A stretch of DNA of 64,000 nt from contig JAUIRK010000443.1 in assembly GCA_030549495.1 (NCBI GenBank), positions 186,001 to 250,000 on the forward strand. Reading direction: 5' to 3'. Below are positions 26,201 through 41,200 of the stretch, in pieces. The notes beneath the pieces were generated by a model, which saw only the letters and a program-made list of their open reading frames with translations, searched no databases and was not told where the DNA came from. How positions within the stretch are numbered: the first letter of the stretch is position 1; every line of letters begins with the position of its first letter. The position numbers and the translations under genes are program-made. This DNA is from Nectonema munidae (Eukaryota > Nematomorpha > Nectonematoida > Nectonematidae).

Positions 26201-29200
26201 GAAGTGTATTTGAAAAAATTAAACACAAAATGCAATGCCTCTATGTTGTTTAAAACATGACATTTTTGAGGATGTGCATAAAAATACAAAAGGATACTTG
26301 AAAATAATAATTCAAGTGAAATAAAATTAAATATTTTTTAAATAACTTTTTTACAATTTTTCAAAAAAATATTTTTTCAAACTTTTTATTAGAGTAAATT
26401 ACTTACGGTCTCCAGTTATTTTTAATTCTACAGTTCTTAAAGAATTTTTTAGTTTTTTGGAAAGCAAATTTCCATTAAAGTGTTTAACTAAGTGTTTTTC
26501 ATATAAAATGTATCTAATGAATACAACTATATAGGGATACTTCTATTTTTTAAATAAAAAAGTATCTCTTTTATCTTTTATATTGGGAAATTTTTTTTTA
26601 GTAATTTATCTTCAGGTATCAATTCTCTGCTGGAAACTATAATTGAACTGTATGTGTATAAACCACTTTACTAAACATTTAAAAGTGTTTGTTCAAAACT
26701 AAATTATTTTTCTGTCGGATGAAATGTATCTAAGGAATAGAAATATTTGAGAATTACTTTTATGTTAATAAAAGAAAATAAATAACAAAAAAGCAGTATT
26801 ATTCAAAAATGTCATGTTTTAAACAACATAGAGGCATTGCATTTCAATTTTTCAAATACACTTCTAAGCTTGTTCTATGCCTCCTTCAACTCTTCAAAAC
26901 ACACAAATGCTAACTAACTTTAGTGTATGCCTCCTTAAAATGAATATCATCTCCCTCCTTTAAACACACAAATGCTAAATAGTTTAAAAATTTGTGTCCA
27001 TAATTTGTGTGAATTATTGAAGTTTTTTACAATGGAGCCTACATAAAAAATGCCTCCATAGTTCTACCCACTATGTGGTTATGTATATATGAATATATAC
27101 GTTTAAATCGAAGCTTTAGCCAGATAGTTTCCCCACTTAGTAAGTAAGTTAACTACCTAACATGGCCTGGGCTTGGACCATAAATGAATGGGTTTAAGTG
27201 TTGTATGGATGTGTGAGCAGTTGAAGGGGTAGTGTGTGCTGTGTATATGTGTTGATTGCAAAATGGACAGCGCAGATTCGTATGTATTTTTGGATCAATT
27301 TTATGAAGATGCTCACGATGTAACGGTGATTTGTTAGCTCTAAGTTGTGCAAGTGTGTGCCTTGTTTTGATGGGCAGTGTTTGTTCTGATGTATCCATTT
27401 TTGGTGGACAAACGTTTATGACTTTATTAGGTTTAAGTATAGAAAGATAGTAGAATAACTAGAACCTCAATGGAAGGATCGACTAAAATATTTAACAATT
27501 ATAACAAACGTAAAAAATTGTAAAAACTGGACGCTTTATTGCTGACTAGTTTCGGAGTATAAACTCCTTTTTCAAAGCAAATATATAAATTCACTATATA
27601 TTTATTTATTTTATTCATTTATATATTTGCTTTGAAAAAGGAGTTTATACTCCGAAACTAGTCAGCAATAAAGTGTCCAGTTTTTACAATTTTTTATATT
27701 TGTTATAATTATTTCACCTCAATGGGCATATCTGTCAAAGTTATTGTTTCTAACATATTTAAAATGACAGACAATAAAACAAATATTATTACGTTCATTT
27801 ATTATGACTTTAAAAAATCGAAATAAAGCGAAATTATCTCAAAAATTTGGAAATGTAAAATTTTTACAAAAAAAGTTTAAAATACAACGATGAATTTCAA
27901 GGTTAAACAAAAAAATTGATAAAAAAGTAACATTTTCATTATCAATAGTTCAAAGAATTGAACATATTACAGCGCATTAGTTCTAATTTCACTCTTCAAC
28001 GTTTTTTAAACTATAATAAATGAATAAAATGTACATGTCTGTCGCTTTAACGTATCTCGCTCTATCATATATCATTCCAGAATGTCTACGCCATATTACT
28101 CATTTCAAAAAAGTTAAAACGCAATATTTTTAATTTGGTTTAAAAAATTCAGAACTTTAAGTTTTGAAAAGATGGCCGTTTAATTTCGGTAAAAAGTCAC
28201 AGCCAATCACAATGATCGACAATCTTTAATGATCAAATTGAATGATAGATCCATCGAATAATTCTTTAAATTTTTGTTTTTAACATAAAAAAGATATCAC
28301 CTCATAATTATTGGTTTAGATAAGAGTTTTAATTAATTATTATAAGAGAGAGTGCTGACAGAAGAAGTATTTACGCTTTTTAGCGAGGTGTTTGTGAGTT
28401 CGTCAATACGAATAGATTATAACTGCGACATTTTAAGGAAGTTTAGTCGCAATGGAAATGACTGTGTGAAAATTGAGTTAGCAAATGAAAGACTTTATAC
28501 CGATCAAAATGAAGTTTAGGGAAGAAGAAAAGGGAAATGGTTTGCCGCGAACGTGATTCTGACTTCCTTTATACGCGTTGTAGAAATGAAGAAGTGAGCC
28601 TTCTCCGATTCCGAAACAGGTGTCCGTGACAACAATGATCTAAGCAAAAGGTGTAGCATGATTAGAGCGCTTGAATAAACAAACGCAAAAACCGCTAAAG
28701 GAATTAAGTTTATCCAATCACAAATTCAAAGTAAAAGATCAGTACTAAATTTTGGATGACCCACAAAATAAAACAATTCAAAAAATGTACTCTATTTCTT
28801 TCTATTTTAATGATAACATAAAAATACCAGATACAAGTAAGGGGTACAAGCAGTCCCGTCGCTATACCTTGGAAGCCTTGGACTTGGGGTTTGATCAAAT
28901 TCTGAAAAAATAATAATGGCTAACTATAAATCAACATGCCATTAAGATCGCTTTCGGGATTGATATTCCGTGAAAATTAACCGATAATAATTAACCGTTA
29001 AATAAGGCAGGCTAATTCACGGGTTAATCAAACTCGCAAAACTTTTAGCAAATCATAATAAACTTACGTCTATAAATACTTTTAAACGCTTGTAATACAA
29101 TGCCTTGTGTAATTATATCTTGATTTTTTAAAGTTCTAATAAAATTCATTTTGATTTTTTTCATTTTCTTGACTTTGTATCTTATGCATGGAGTGAAAAT

Positions 29201-32200
29201 TTTCGCGGAATTAAGCGGTTAATCGATCGGTTAATGATAGGAAAAGAATTCATCAGTTAACGAAGCAGGGTAAATTACTATCACTAGTCAGTCACTATGG
29301 ACCATACGCCACCATATTTTTAGGGGTCGAGTGAGGTTTTAGCATATTTTAAAGTATGAAAATACTAAAAATATTTTAGGAAATATTAAAAATCTATCAC
29401 CTTCGTGCAATTCGGCCTCACCCTTGTCAAAAATACTCTAACTAGTTTTATATACTTTCAATAAATCATCTTGATACGGGATCGAATCCAAGACCTTGAG
29501 TTATCGAAGCTGAGTAACTAACCAACCTTAATCCGCCCCCTTATATATCAATTTAAATAATAGTAAAAGAATTTTAACTTTAATTTATCCAGGGCGAGGA
29601 AAAATGACCTAAAAAATTGGAAAAAATTGACTTTTACTCAGAGAAAAAATTGACTTTATTGACTTTTTAAAGTTTCATTGAATTGAACAACTATGAACAC
29701 TTTAGAGAAAGTATTTCAAAGAATCCATGACTTTGTAATACAACAACATATAATTAATGACATTTTCTGATTTAAATTTCGATCATTTTCTAGCAGTTTT
29801 TCCAGTTTAGAAAAAGATCTTTCTACTTCTAAAGTTAAAACTTGACAATTTTGTAATTTGGGATAAGTACTGCGAGAGATTTGAGAGTTTTCCATATTCA
29901 TGATTTTATTAATTTCATTTTATTTGAATCTATTTTCAAGATAACTTTTAACGCCACATTCGTCTTAAATGAAATAATGTTGAAACAAGTGAAGGCATCT
30001 TCGACTGAAAAAGTTTATATGTTGACCGTTTCCTACTAAATCAATGAATCGTGAATATTCTCTAATTATTATTGTTAGCAAGTTTTGACACAGATTTTCT
30101 TTTTTAACAATTTCTTAAAATTTGGCAATAAAATTCCATCATCTTCATCATTAATTTCTTCACTGATGGAAGATTTTAATGAAAATATTTTGCTGCTTGC
30201 AACGAATTTGTCAATTTCGTTACAATTAGAACTGACGTGTTGCCGATAGGTTTGAAAAGAGAACCTCTTTTCCTATTACAAATTTTGAATGTTTAATGCC
30301 GGTAATCTATAATTTTGCAGGATAACTTAACTTTTAAAGTAAACTTGTGTAAAAGATGTGAAAGACATAAAATGATAAAAAAAAGTTGGGGAATAAAATT
30401 CCCTAACTTCTGCAGCGGATATATCGTATGTAACCGCGTTTGTCAACAAAAAAAAATTGTCTTAGAAAAACCTTCTTCATGTTTAACCTCAGTCAAGCAA
30501 GCTTTACAGTAAAACCTTTTATTAGATGAAAAAAGTCCACTTTTTGTGGAAGTGTTGATATAAAGAAGAAATCTTGTATCGCTTATAACAATTTTATGCA
30601 CATTGAATCAAAAAGTGTTAAATATAAAAATTGAATTTATTGACGTAAACTCGAAAAATTGACTTTAATTGAATTAAAAATTTGAAATTAGTTCAAAATT
30701 TTTTAGACTAAACAAGTAAAGATCTTTTTCAAAGAGTTTTTGCAAAACCGAAATAAAAGTTGACTTTATTGACTTTTACTCACCCTGTTTATTACATTAA
30801 AAAAATGAAAATTTACTTTATTGGAAAAAAAGTAGCAAAGCTTTAAATTGTTAAATATATCAGTGTTATAATATTTTGAAGCAAACAAATTTCGGGAAGT
30901 TTTTTTATTAGGTTTCGTTGATGAAAAAATAAAACGTTATCCAATTAATATTTTCATACAAATTCGTCTCTAATATTTTTTTTCAGAAAAATTCTTAATT
31001 CTTCTTTTCAACCTTTTTGAATATTTCTTGCAACGTGAGAGAAATCATTTTGGCAATAACTTGTATTGACAGTTCCACGATTTGAGCTAGGTGAGTCCTT
31101 TTCCCAATAAATTTTTATCATTAGTATTTCTCATAAGTGAATAAGGAGATAAAAACTTTGTTTTTATTTGTGGCGTTCAATTCTTCAAGATAAATTCTTT
31201 TATGAATCGTGCAATTCTCCAGCAAAAGATATAACATTCAGACATGTTTTCATATTTAATTATTTCAAAGAGTTCAAGTAAAAATTGAGTCAATCTTTCA
31301 GAATTAAATTACATCAATAGTACTAAATTTTTTCGCAATTGATTCCAGCAATAAGTTTTACATTTTTCCTAAAATCATTTTAAAACGAAAAAATAAGGAT
31401 ATATAAAGGATATACATATTACAGATGGTGCAAGGGTATTAACCCTTGTTCCTTTTTTTGAGCTTGTAATAGTCTTTCCTATGATAAGATTAAGACAAGA
31501 TTTTACGAAATTTGTCCTTTTTCAAAAATATACACATTTTAGAGAAAAAATTGACTTTATTGACATATGAAAATTTTAAAATAAAAAAAGTATATTTAAT
31601 ATTTTAGTTCTTCAACCAATCTCAAAAACTTTAATTAAAAAAATTGACTTTAACTGCTCTGATTATAATATAGCATTTTGCTTCCTTTTTTATGGGAACA
31701 TTTTTTCAATGACACCTTCAATTAACATTGACTAAAAAAGAACACCTTTTGTTGATAGTATAGTTAAAAATATGTTGTTATTTTTGAGACATAGTTGAGT
31801 GAAATCCATTTTTATCAATGCCAGTTTTGAAAATGAAAGCTCATTTCCACATATACTGGCTATAAAATGTGTGATAAATATTAGTTAAGCTTCATTCTAT
31901 TAGCCTCCCTTCCTGAATTTCTCATTCATCCCAGTTGAGAGGTGGGCCCTGACTTTGGGAACTACTGATCTAAAATCTAAATGAAAACAGAATAAAAAAA
32001 TTAAAGTATATAAATATATATCAATTTAAAATACCAACAAAATAACAAAAATGTACATTTATTACTAAAAAAGGTATTTGCATAACTCGTTATTCAAATG
32101 CTAACTTCACGACAAATATGTGCTTGAAAAAGCGATGTGAACTTACTTTCACGCAGCACTGATGACCCCATTTCGCGGTGACAATGTCGGCAGCACTTTC

Positions 32201-35200
32201 AAGCGCTCTCAGTAAAGTTATCTTGGACTTTTCCTCAATGCAAGAAATGCGCTCCTTTATCCATTCCAAGTCCTTACTCCAATCAGCGATTATTTCGACA
32301 TCCGTTGAAAAGGAAGCCTAATCAAAAGCACGAATGTATAAGCGTTAGCTTTACTATTTTTACTTTATTGATAGCAGGCCCGTAGCCAGCGAGGACAGAA
32401 GGGGGTTAAGAGATATTTATCGGCAAATTGGAAACAATAGCAAATTTTCTTAAAACTCCGGCTATAACGAAGATTCATTAAAACAAAAAAATTTCTGTAA
32501 AAAAATATTTATTTTTAACTAAAAAACTATTTATATGAAATTTGATTATCGCAAAAAAATCATTACAAAATTTTTTAGATTTCTATGAATATGAAATATT
32601 AAGGCTTTTAAATTGATTCGAGTTGATGCGATTTTGTTAATTAAGAATACCAATTACAAATTGTTTTGTGATTGAGCTTTTATTTTTCAAAACGCATATT
32701 TTTCAAATATTGATAATGATGTTGATGATGATATTGACAGTAATGAAGAGAGTTAAGGCAATTGCCAAAACTTACTCCATTACACGACTTGCGCAATACG
32801 AGATTAACAAGCTTGAATGATGTTCCATAAAATATTTTTAATTCTTTAGTTTGTGTCTTTTTAAATACGATTAGGGGTCGTTCACAATTGACCTCAACTA
32901 AAACTGGGGGGGGGGGGGGGGGGGGGGGGGGGATGGGTATCCAACATAAGTAGATTTTGTTAAGTGATGATAATCTAAAAGTTGACATGAGGGGGGGGGG
33001 GGGGTTGAAATTTATCAAAAAAAGGTTGACGTCAATTGTGAACGACCCCTTACAGAAGTCCGTACAACTTTAGAAAAGTTATAACGCGAACGAGAGCCCG
33101 GAAATCCGAACTCTACTTTTAGAGTTTTGGAAGTTGATTACGAAAAATAAAAAAGGCTGTGTATTGACAAAGATAACATGGTGTAGAGCAGGTCACGTCA
33201 ACCGAGGACCTAATGGCCCATTTTCGGTCATGGGAAAAATGATTTGAGCCTCATTACTTTCATCAGACTTCAAAAGTTAATAGTTTTTCAATTGAACGCT
33301 TGAATATATTTTGACATCGATTACAAAAAAATTAGAGTATTATGATTGTTTTATTTTAATATATTGTAGTATTTTACCCTTAAATAAAATTTTGGGCCCG
33401 CATATAAAAAAGATTGAAGAACTATGGTTCACAACACCTGGTGCATAGTTCCTTAGAGAGACATGACAGAAATCAAGTTTAAAATTAATAAACAAGATAC
33501 TTTTTGAAAGGGATGAAATTTGGAAAGTTAAAAATGGTTGAGTCAGGATTATATTAGATGTAAAAGAACTCTGAACAATAATTTTTTAAGAAACCAAGGT
33601 TTTACAAATATATAATAGCGCGTTGGCCAAATATTCAATATTACAAATGCAATAAATCGGAGCCACGAGAATGAAAGAAGGTTAGGAATAATTTTGAGAT
33701 TTATGAAGTGGCATCATATTTTACAGATTGTATGTTTGCAAAAGACTTGGAAAATAAAACGAGCAAATGGTTGAGATTAAAAAAAGGTAATTTTTTATTT
33801 ACTGAAAACAGTCTCAGCTCCATCAAACAGAAGGTTTCATAAAAGAAGTAGCAAAAGGATAAGAGAAGTAAAATACAACTTTGAAGATTTATAGGGTCAT
33901 CTCAAAATCACTAACTTTTATTATATTGCTTGTAATTAAACACAGTAAAACCACAGCGCTAGTTAGTGAAAACTTCTTCAAAGTCTCAAGCAAGCTAATG
34001 CATTATATTCATGGTGATTTTTGTAAGTATTTGGAATCGGATGTTTGGCATTCGACTTGATAGCACCTGACACTATCGTGTTCAACATAAAGAACTTGAT
34101 ATTTTTCTGGGACTTGAAAATATTTTGATAGATTTTGTGCTTTGTATATAAAATTAGCGAATTAAAATAATCATCATTACTAGAAGGTTATAAGGTCATT
34201 CGTATTACACTGAATCCCTAATCTATGTCTATTTGGGAAAAAAAGAATTTCAAATAAGGTGAAAAGCAAACAAATATGAAAGATCAATATTTCTCTTTAA
34301 GAGAAAGGGGCTATGGCGCAATGCCCTCACTCCGTGAATACGCCACTGCTTCACTCCTAACGCTTAGAAACAAAACAAAGGTAGATTATTATTATTATTG
34401 TTAGCATAGAATAGATTTATTCAGAATTCAAGATGTTATCGTTTAGGAATCATGGAATGCTTTTAATCACAAAACCCTTTACTAAATAATGCCCACAACA
34501 GCATGAAAAACTTAAGAGTGGGATGGGAAAAAGTGTGAATGAAGAGGAAAATATTGAAAAAAGTTAATTAAAAATGGCGCACCTCATTGCACACTCACAA
34601 CATCATTATTTTACAAAAAGTCACACGATACACGATAGCTTGAAAAAGAATGCTCGATAAAGTAACGAGCATATTTGAGGTTTATGGAAAGATGAAGCCA
34701 AGATGCAATCATAAAACTTACACGATTTGCCAGCAAGTAGGCCGCCACACTTCTTTCAACGTGATTATCGTAAACTTTTTCACATGCAAAGTGAAAAATT
34801 TTCTTTCTGTATAAAGCTCATTTTTACACAATTTAGTGAATTATTTTGCAAATTACTGAGACGTCGGTAAAAAGTCACACGTGTAAAGCCCTTAAAAGCG
34901 AACGTGACTAGATCAATCGTCTACTATGTTCTCATGTTTTAACAGTGGATGCGGTAACTAGCATATACTCTATGAGATGATGCATTTTATCCAATTTTAA
35001 AAGGTATAATACACACTAGATCCATTATAACGCAGGATCCAATATAACACGCGAGAGTTCTTGGCTCTGTTTTTTCATGGTTTATATATATCGAAAATTT
35101 TATATTTAAATTTTACAATTTAATTAAAATTTGTAAATACTGAATTTAAGTCTCCTCCATGTTACTTATTTCTCATTTCATTGTACAGCTAGTGCGATAA

Positions 35201-38200
35201 AACATACCTTGGTAAGATTAAGATAAGGTTTCAGAATGAACGGAAAGTTTTAGAAAACTTAGTCAACGTTCTTCGTCCTTTTGAAAGTGCAACTAAAGGG
35301 CTTTCATCTGAATTCGTTGATATAATAAAAGGAGAGAATTCAATATCTTTTATTTTGAATAATCAAAACTCACAACTAGCTAAAGATTTAAAGAAAACAC
35401 TAAATGAAAGATATCATTCGCGTAGATTGATGACTGTAGTTGTATTGATAAGGTTCGATTTTATCGGTCAAAACTTTAGATGCGTTATGTTTTTTAAAAT
35501 TTCATTATTCTTTAGGCTTCTCTTGGATAAATATAGTTTAACTTGTCATTCTATTAATTGCTTTGTGTGTAACAACCACCAATAGTTATTTAACAATATA
35601 TTAACCGCCACTCATTCGAATCATGCGCACTGCATACTATCTGTATTTAATTCCATCTAATTAGATTATTTTTACTTTATATTTATCTTATCAATATCCT
35701 ATATGATGTTTTTCTTTTTCATTGATGTAATATGGGTTTTATTCATACCAGTGGCTTGCAGGCCTTTTGAATTTTCCCAACTATAAATATGGCATGTCTT
35801 TTTCTTTTTTTCTCTATTTAATTCTTCTTTATATGTTTAGGCATGTATTCCAATTTTATTTTATCAATTAACAAATCTTCTTCTTCTTAGAATAAATATT
35901 TTTCGGATAAATTTTTGTAGGAGTTGTTTATATTATCAGATACATATCAAAGTAAGCTCGTATTTCTTGTATAAAATAAATATGAGCCATTTACATATTG
36001 TATTTAAAATTAAAGATTGATAAAATAATGTTTTATTTCCAATTAAAAAAAAATAAAACCCGCAAAAAATAAATTTTATTCGAGAATTTATTTAATAAAA
36101 AATTCGGTAAAATTCGAACACTAGATAACATTTCTACAGACAAGACACGTTTTTGATTGAACTAAACATTAAAATGTTACAGTGACATGATAAACTCTAA
36201 TATGCGTTATGAGCTCCTATATATTTAAAATTAGGCAGTTATTGAGAAGTAGATTGATTAACGTAAAGAAAGCAGTACAAATTTGATACCTTTTTTCTTA
36301 GATTTAGCGTCGCCATCATTAAACTTTATATCTTCATGATATAAAACAAGTTTAAGTTTTGCCTGCTTGAAGCCAAAAAATAGATGGTTTTCAAACTCGC
36401 CTAAGTATACATGTACTACTACTCTTTCTCAGTAGATTTAAAAATTAGGTAAAAAACAAAATATCACTTCTTATAAGACTAAAAATTATATTTTTACCTT
36501 TCTTAATTATACAATTTAGTAATTAAGTTAATAAAAGTTGCCTTATTTTGAAGACAAAACAGAACTAACTGATGTGCTTATTTGTTCAATATTTTCAAAG
36601 TTAATCTGATACCAAAAAAGAGATGATATGTTTGACTCATCATAATGGACCAATAAGCGATTTGTGATTTGCAACTTGATCAGTGACCCTTTGCATTTAA
36701 GACCGTAAGGTTGGAAAAATAGGGTTCAAAGGAAATAAATAAACATGTAAAATTTAAAACTCCTGATATTTTAAAATTTTTTATCATTAAAATGAATTTT
36801 TATTATTACACTTAAAGTTTTCATTTTGCAGAATTTTATTTTAAAACATAAATAAAGGGTAGCGGTCAGCATAAAATAAAAGAAAATAAGGCCTTCCATA
36901 TAACTTTATAATATTGTGAGCATTAGCATGGGTTTCAAAATAGTAAGAGTTTGTTATGAGGTAAGCATGTTCAAAAAGCTAGAAGAACCAATGATCTAGA
37001 GCAGGGTTAACGAAGCTAGGCCCGCGGGCCAGATCCGACCCACGAAATAAGTTTATCAGGTTCGCAAGCTAAATTTTGACATTGATAAATTTTGATTGAT
37101 TAATTTTTGAAATATATCGTATTGATTTCCACTTTTTAGGCATCCTCAGTGTATCAACTTTGTCACTTACATAGGGAAAACATTGAAAGTTTGCTTTATT
37201 TTGTTTTAAACAAGTATTAATAGGAATTTCATAATTGCAGTGTTTTAGCTTCACGAAAAGTTTGAGGACCCCTGATCTAGAGAAATGTTTCTCAACGTGA
37301 TCCATATGGACGCCCAGGGGTTTACAATATTTTTAGATGGGTCCATATAAAAATATTTCAAATTGGAGGTCTACCAAATTTTGTAAAGGGTTCATATAAA
37401 AATGATCAATAAAGCATGATGTTCAAGGTTCATACTAAACAAAATAATTTTCCGAATAAAAATTTTCACTTTTTTACTTTTAATAAAAGTTGATTTTATG
37501 AAACAAATTTTTATCAAAAATATATACGATATAAAATTAATTGAGTAAAGAAATAAAAAATAATGATTATGAACGGCTTACTTATTCATATATTTTTGGT
37601 AAATAAAACCACAAAAAAATTGGTAGCAAAAAAATGGAGTTCATGAAAAATTTCCCACTTCGAAAAGGGTCCATAATATAAAAAAAGTTGAGAATCACTA
37701 ATATAGGGGTGGCCCGAATTTATGAAAAAAAATAATATTTAACGGGATAGCTCACAACTCAGTTATTTTAAGAAACATTTCCCCCCCCCCCCCTCTTTTT
37801 TTTGCAAAATCGCATTCTACAAATACTTGATTTATCCTTTATTATACACATGATAAGAGTAATAAAAATTTATTACACAAAAAATAATTTAAAAAAATAA
37901 AATAATTTATCATCACATTTAAATGAAGTCAGCATAAAGATAGTTCCTCTGAAGTTGTGATTCAAGATGCAAAAATGAGAGTATTTGAAACATGGGTAAA
38001 GTGGTCAAGTGCTTTTGATTTGGTGTTGTTGCTTAGAGGACAAGATGAACGGCTTTAAAGAGATCAAAGGGGCAGCACAATTCATGAATGGGTGATTTAA
38101 GAGTTGGGAGGCAGATGCTCTTTCATTACAGTCAACTTCAAGGCAACAATTGAGAAAATGGAGAAAGGTAGGAGTGAGTAAATGTTTGTTCGGAATATCA

Positions 38201-41200
38201 GGCTTGCCATTCGTGGCTATGAGGTAGAGAGCACGAATGGGATTGTGGTGGAGATATGGAGGCTCGCCGCTTATCATTTCAATTGCCATTATACCCAAGC
38301 TCCAAATATCAACTTTTGGACCGTAATCCTTGCGGCACACAACTTCAGGAGCCATCCAATAGGGAGTTCCAACGAGAGTACAGCGCTTAGTAGAATGAGA
38401 TGAGAGTTGAGCACAAAAGCCAAAATCGGTAATTTTGACAGTACCATCCAACCCTAATAAAACATTATCACTTTTAATGTCTCTGTGAATAACGTTTCTG
38501 CAGTGCAAAAAGTCTAGTGCAGAAAGGACTTCTCGGCAAATCGCTGAGATCAGAGCTTCTCCGATGCGTGTTGAAACGACGATGTCTGTTAAAGAACCAC
38601 CATCGAGGTATTCCATAATTACCCACAACTCGCTACCGAAGTAATACGAGTCCAGGTAATTGACGATGTTCGGGTGCTTGTTTTCACGCATCACTAAAAT
38701 CTCACTAATGATCAAATCCTTTTTAAACTGCTGCTCCAAGTTTATCTGCTTGATAGCTACTTCAAAGTTCGATAGAACTTCGATAGCGATGTACACAGAT
38801 CCGGAAGCGCCTTGTCCTATCTTCTTTATTTTGTTGTACTTTTTATTTGGATCGCCAACACTAACTATACTTCTCAAGCTTTCAAGGATATCCAACGTTA
38901 AGGCTGAAGAATTACTTGAATTGATATTTGAACAACTTGTAGCATTTTTGCTTCGATGCATCGCCAATGACTTCTCCGCACTCTTCGAAAAAGCTGCTTG
39001 GCTTAAATAACTTTTGGAGTCACAATCCGAATTGTTTGGTCTACACTTTGCGACAACGGCATTCATATTGGAATTTAGCATAAATTTGCATGAGGATTGA
39101 GCATTGATGACGGATTCATCATAATAATTCAAGACATTAATGACGGCTTGCGGGTTCTCTTGTTGCTCACTCAGTGTGATCGTTGATGATTTCAAAAGTG
39201 TATTCCATGTGTCAGGAAGACCAGTGAACTCTTTCTTATAGGAATCGAAACCTACATGCACGGTATGTTCAAAATCCGTAGGAAAACTGATGTAGGGTGT
39301 GAGGGAGTTGTTGAAGCAGTGGGTGATCAAACTCTTTTCTTTAACTTTCTTTTTATGCTTTTTCTTATCAATGTTTTCAAGAAGATTGACAACACGATCA
39401 CTAGAGTTTAAGATAAATCCATCATCACCAAACTCATACATCTTCAAATCCCAAACATCAAAAGAATTTTAGAACCTATAAACGCAAATATTAAGGAGTG
39501 AAATTCATTTAAAATATTTCATAAAGAAAAGGTATGATGAGATATCAAATACTGATTGTTAAAATATCGGCATTCACACAAACAGAGGCTAAATGAGACT
39601 AAATTTTAACAGGTGTCCACACTACATATGGTATATTCTTTAGTGTATATGCACAGAGGTTCTCAAAAATGGGTCTATAAATAATATTAAGAGTTTACAT
39701 CCCCAAAGTTAAAAAAACCAAAAATTAGTTTAAAACATCATATTAATAAGAAAGGGTATGGATACAATAGAGTATCTTCACTGATAGGTTACCATTATAG
39801 ACAGGAAGGCCAAATTATTTTTATGATTTAACTCAAAAATTTTTAATCAATGTATATATTTTTAATATAAGTTGTATATAAAATAGTTCCCAAAATGACT
39901 TGAAAGATGAAATCGTCATGATGCATTAATGCTACGAAGGTAAAGTAAAATCAACAAAACTCTGTGTGGCTCAACTAATTAATGGACAGTAGTCGCCCCT
40001 CCATTCTTGCTCGTATGGATATGCGCCCTTGATTAGACACCACTTTGTTTCTAACTAATAAGTGAAAAATATAGCAAGAAAATATAATAGAAGCATGAGT
40101 AGTATTAAAACAAGTATTATTTATCGATCATGAGATATATCAGAAAATCATTGTAGATAATATTTTTCAACTGTGGCAAGACGGAATGAAAGTTATGAGG
40201 GGTGGACGGGGATAAGTGGCGAATTTCAAATATTATTCAGCATTAAGGAAAGGAAAACAGTCACTCCTAAATAATGTCATGTTATTGATCATTTCTTTTA
40301 AGATTTTAATAACATTTAATTTTTTTATTTCAAAATCAAATATAGAAATATTTACTCCAAGTTTTCCTCATAACCTAATAAATGGTGGTATTTTATAAAA
40401 AAAATTTATCAAAAAAATAATTCATACTATAAATTAGAATTAAGAGAATTTCTAGGAAACATTATTTTCTCATTAAAGAATAAAGATTGGTTTAAAATTT
40501 TTTTGAAAACCTTCACTTATTTTTTACATAGTGTTATATTTCAGTTTGCGACTGTGTTTATAATTAAAAAAGGTGTCAGTTAATCTAAATTGACAAAACA
40601 GTATACAGAGCTTTACGAATGAATTTAAAATATTCAAAGATATTCCTAAGGGTTAGAGTGAGTTTAAGTAGATTATTTTAAAAGTCATAAAAAAATTAAG
40701 TGTAAATCAAAAAGCACAAAAAGTTAAGTTATTTTAACAAATAGTTAAAAAATCAAGATACTTTAAAATTTTAAAATGAACATTAAAAAATCATAATCAG
40801 TATGAAGGATTTAACTAACAAGTCATAATGTATTATGTCGAAAGCATTTTAAACAAAAAGTTGTAAAAGTAATATAATTTAGGAGTTGCAATGCTAGAAA
40901 CCAAAAAATCATAATTAATATGAAGGATTCAAGTGGATTTAGAAGATTTTAAATGAATTTAACTAATGAGCAAACTGCAATGTGTCTATAGAGATCATTA
41001 GAAAAATAAAGATTGAGATTTAAAGGATAGCAACTTATTCAAATGATGAAAAAAGTTGTTCAAATATTTATGAAAGTATATAGGAGCCACAGAGCAATCA
41101 TGGAAGAACCATTTTCATCGGCTTTTCATAACATACGATGCTAAATAAGGATACAAAAATGTAAAATAATTTTAAAAACATCATCTTCATTTGCCAGCTA

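Noticed and set aside
28710-28915. Apparent exon after attttttcag on the minus strand, next to INTS14 exon 3
   Set aside because: The translation does not fit INTS14, and the phase-correct exon was found at 28501-28639.
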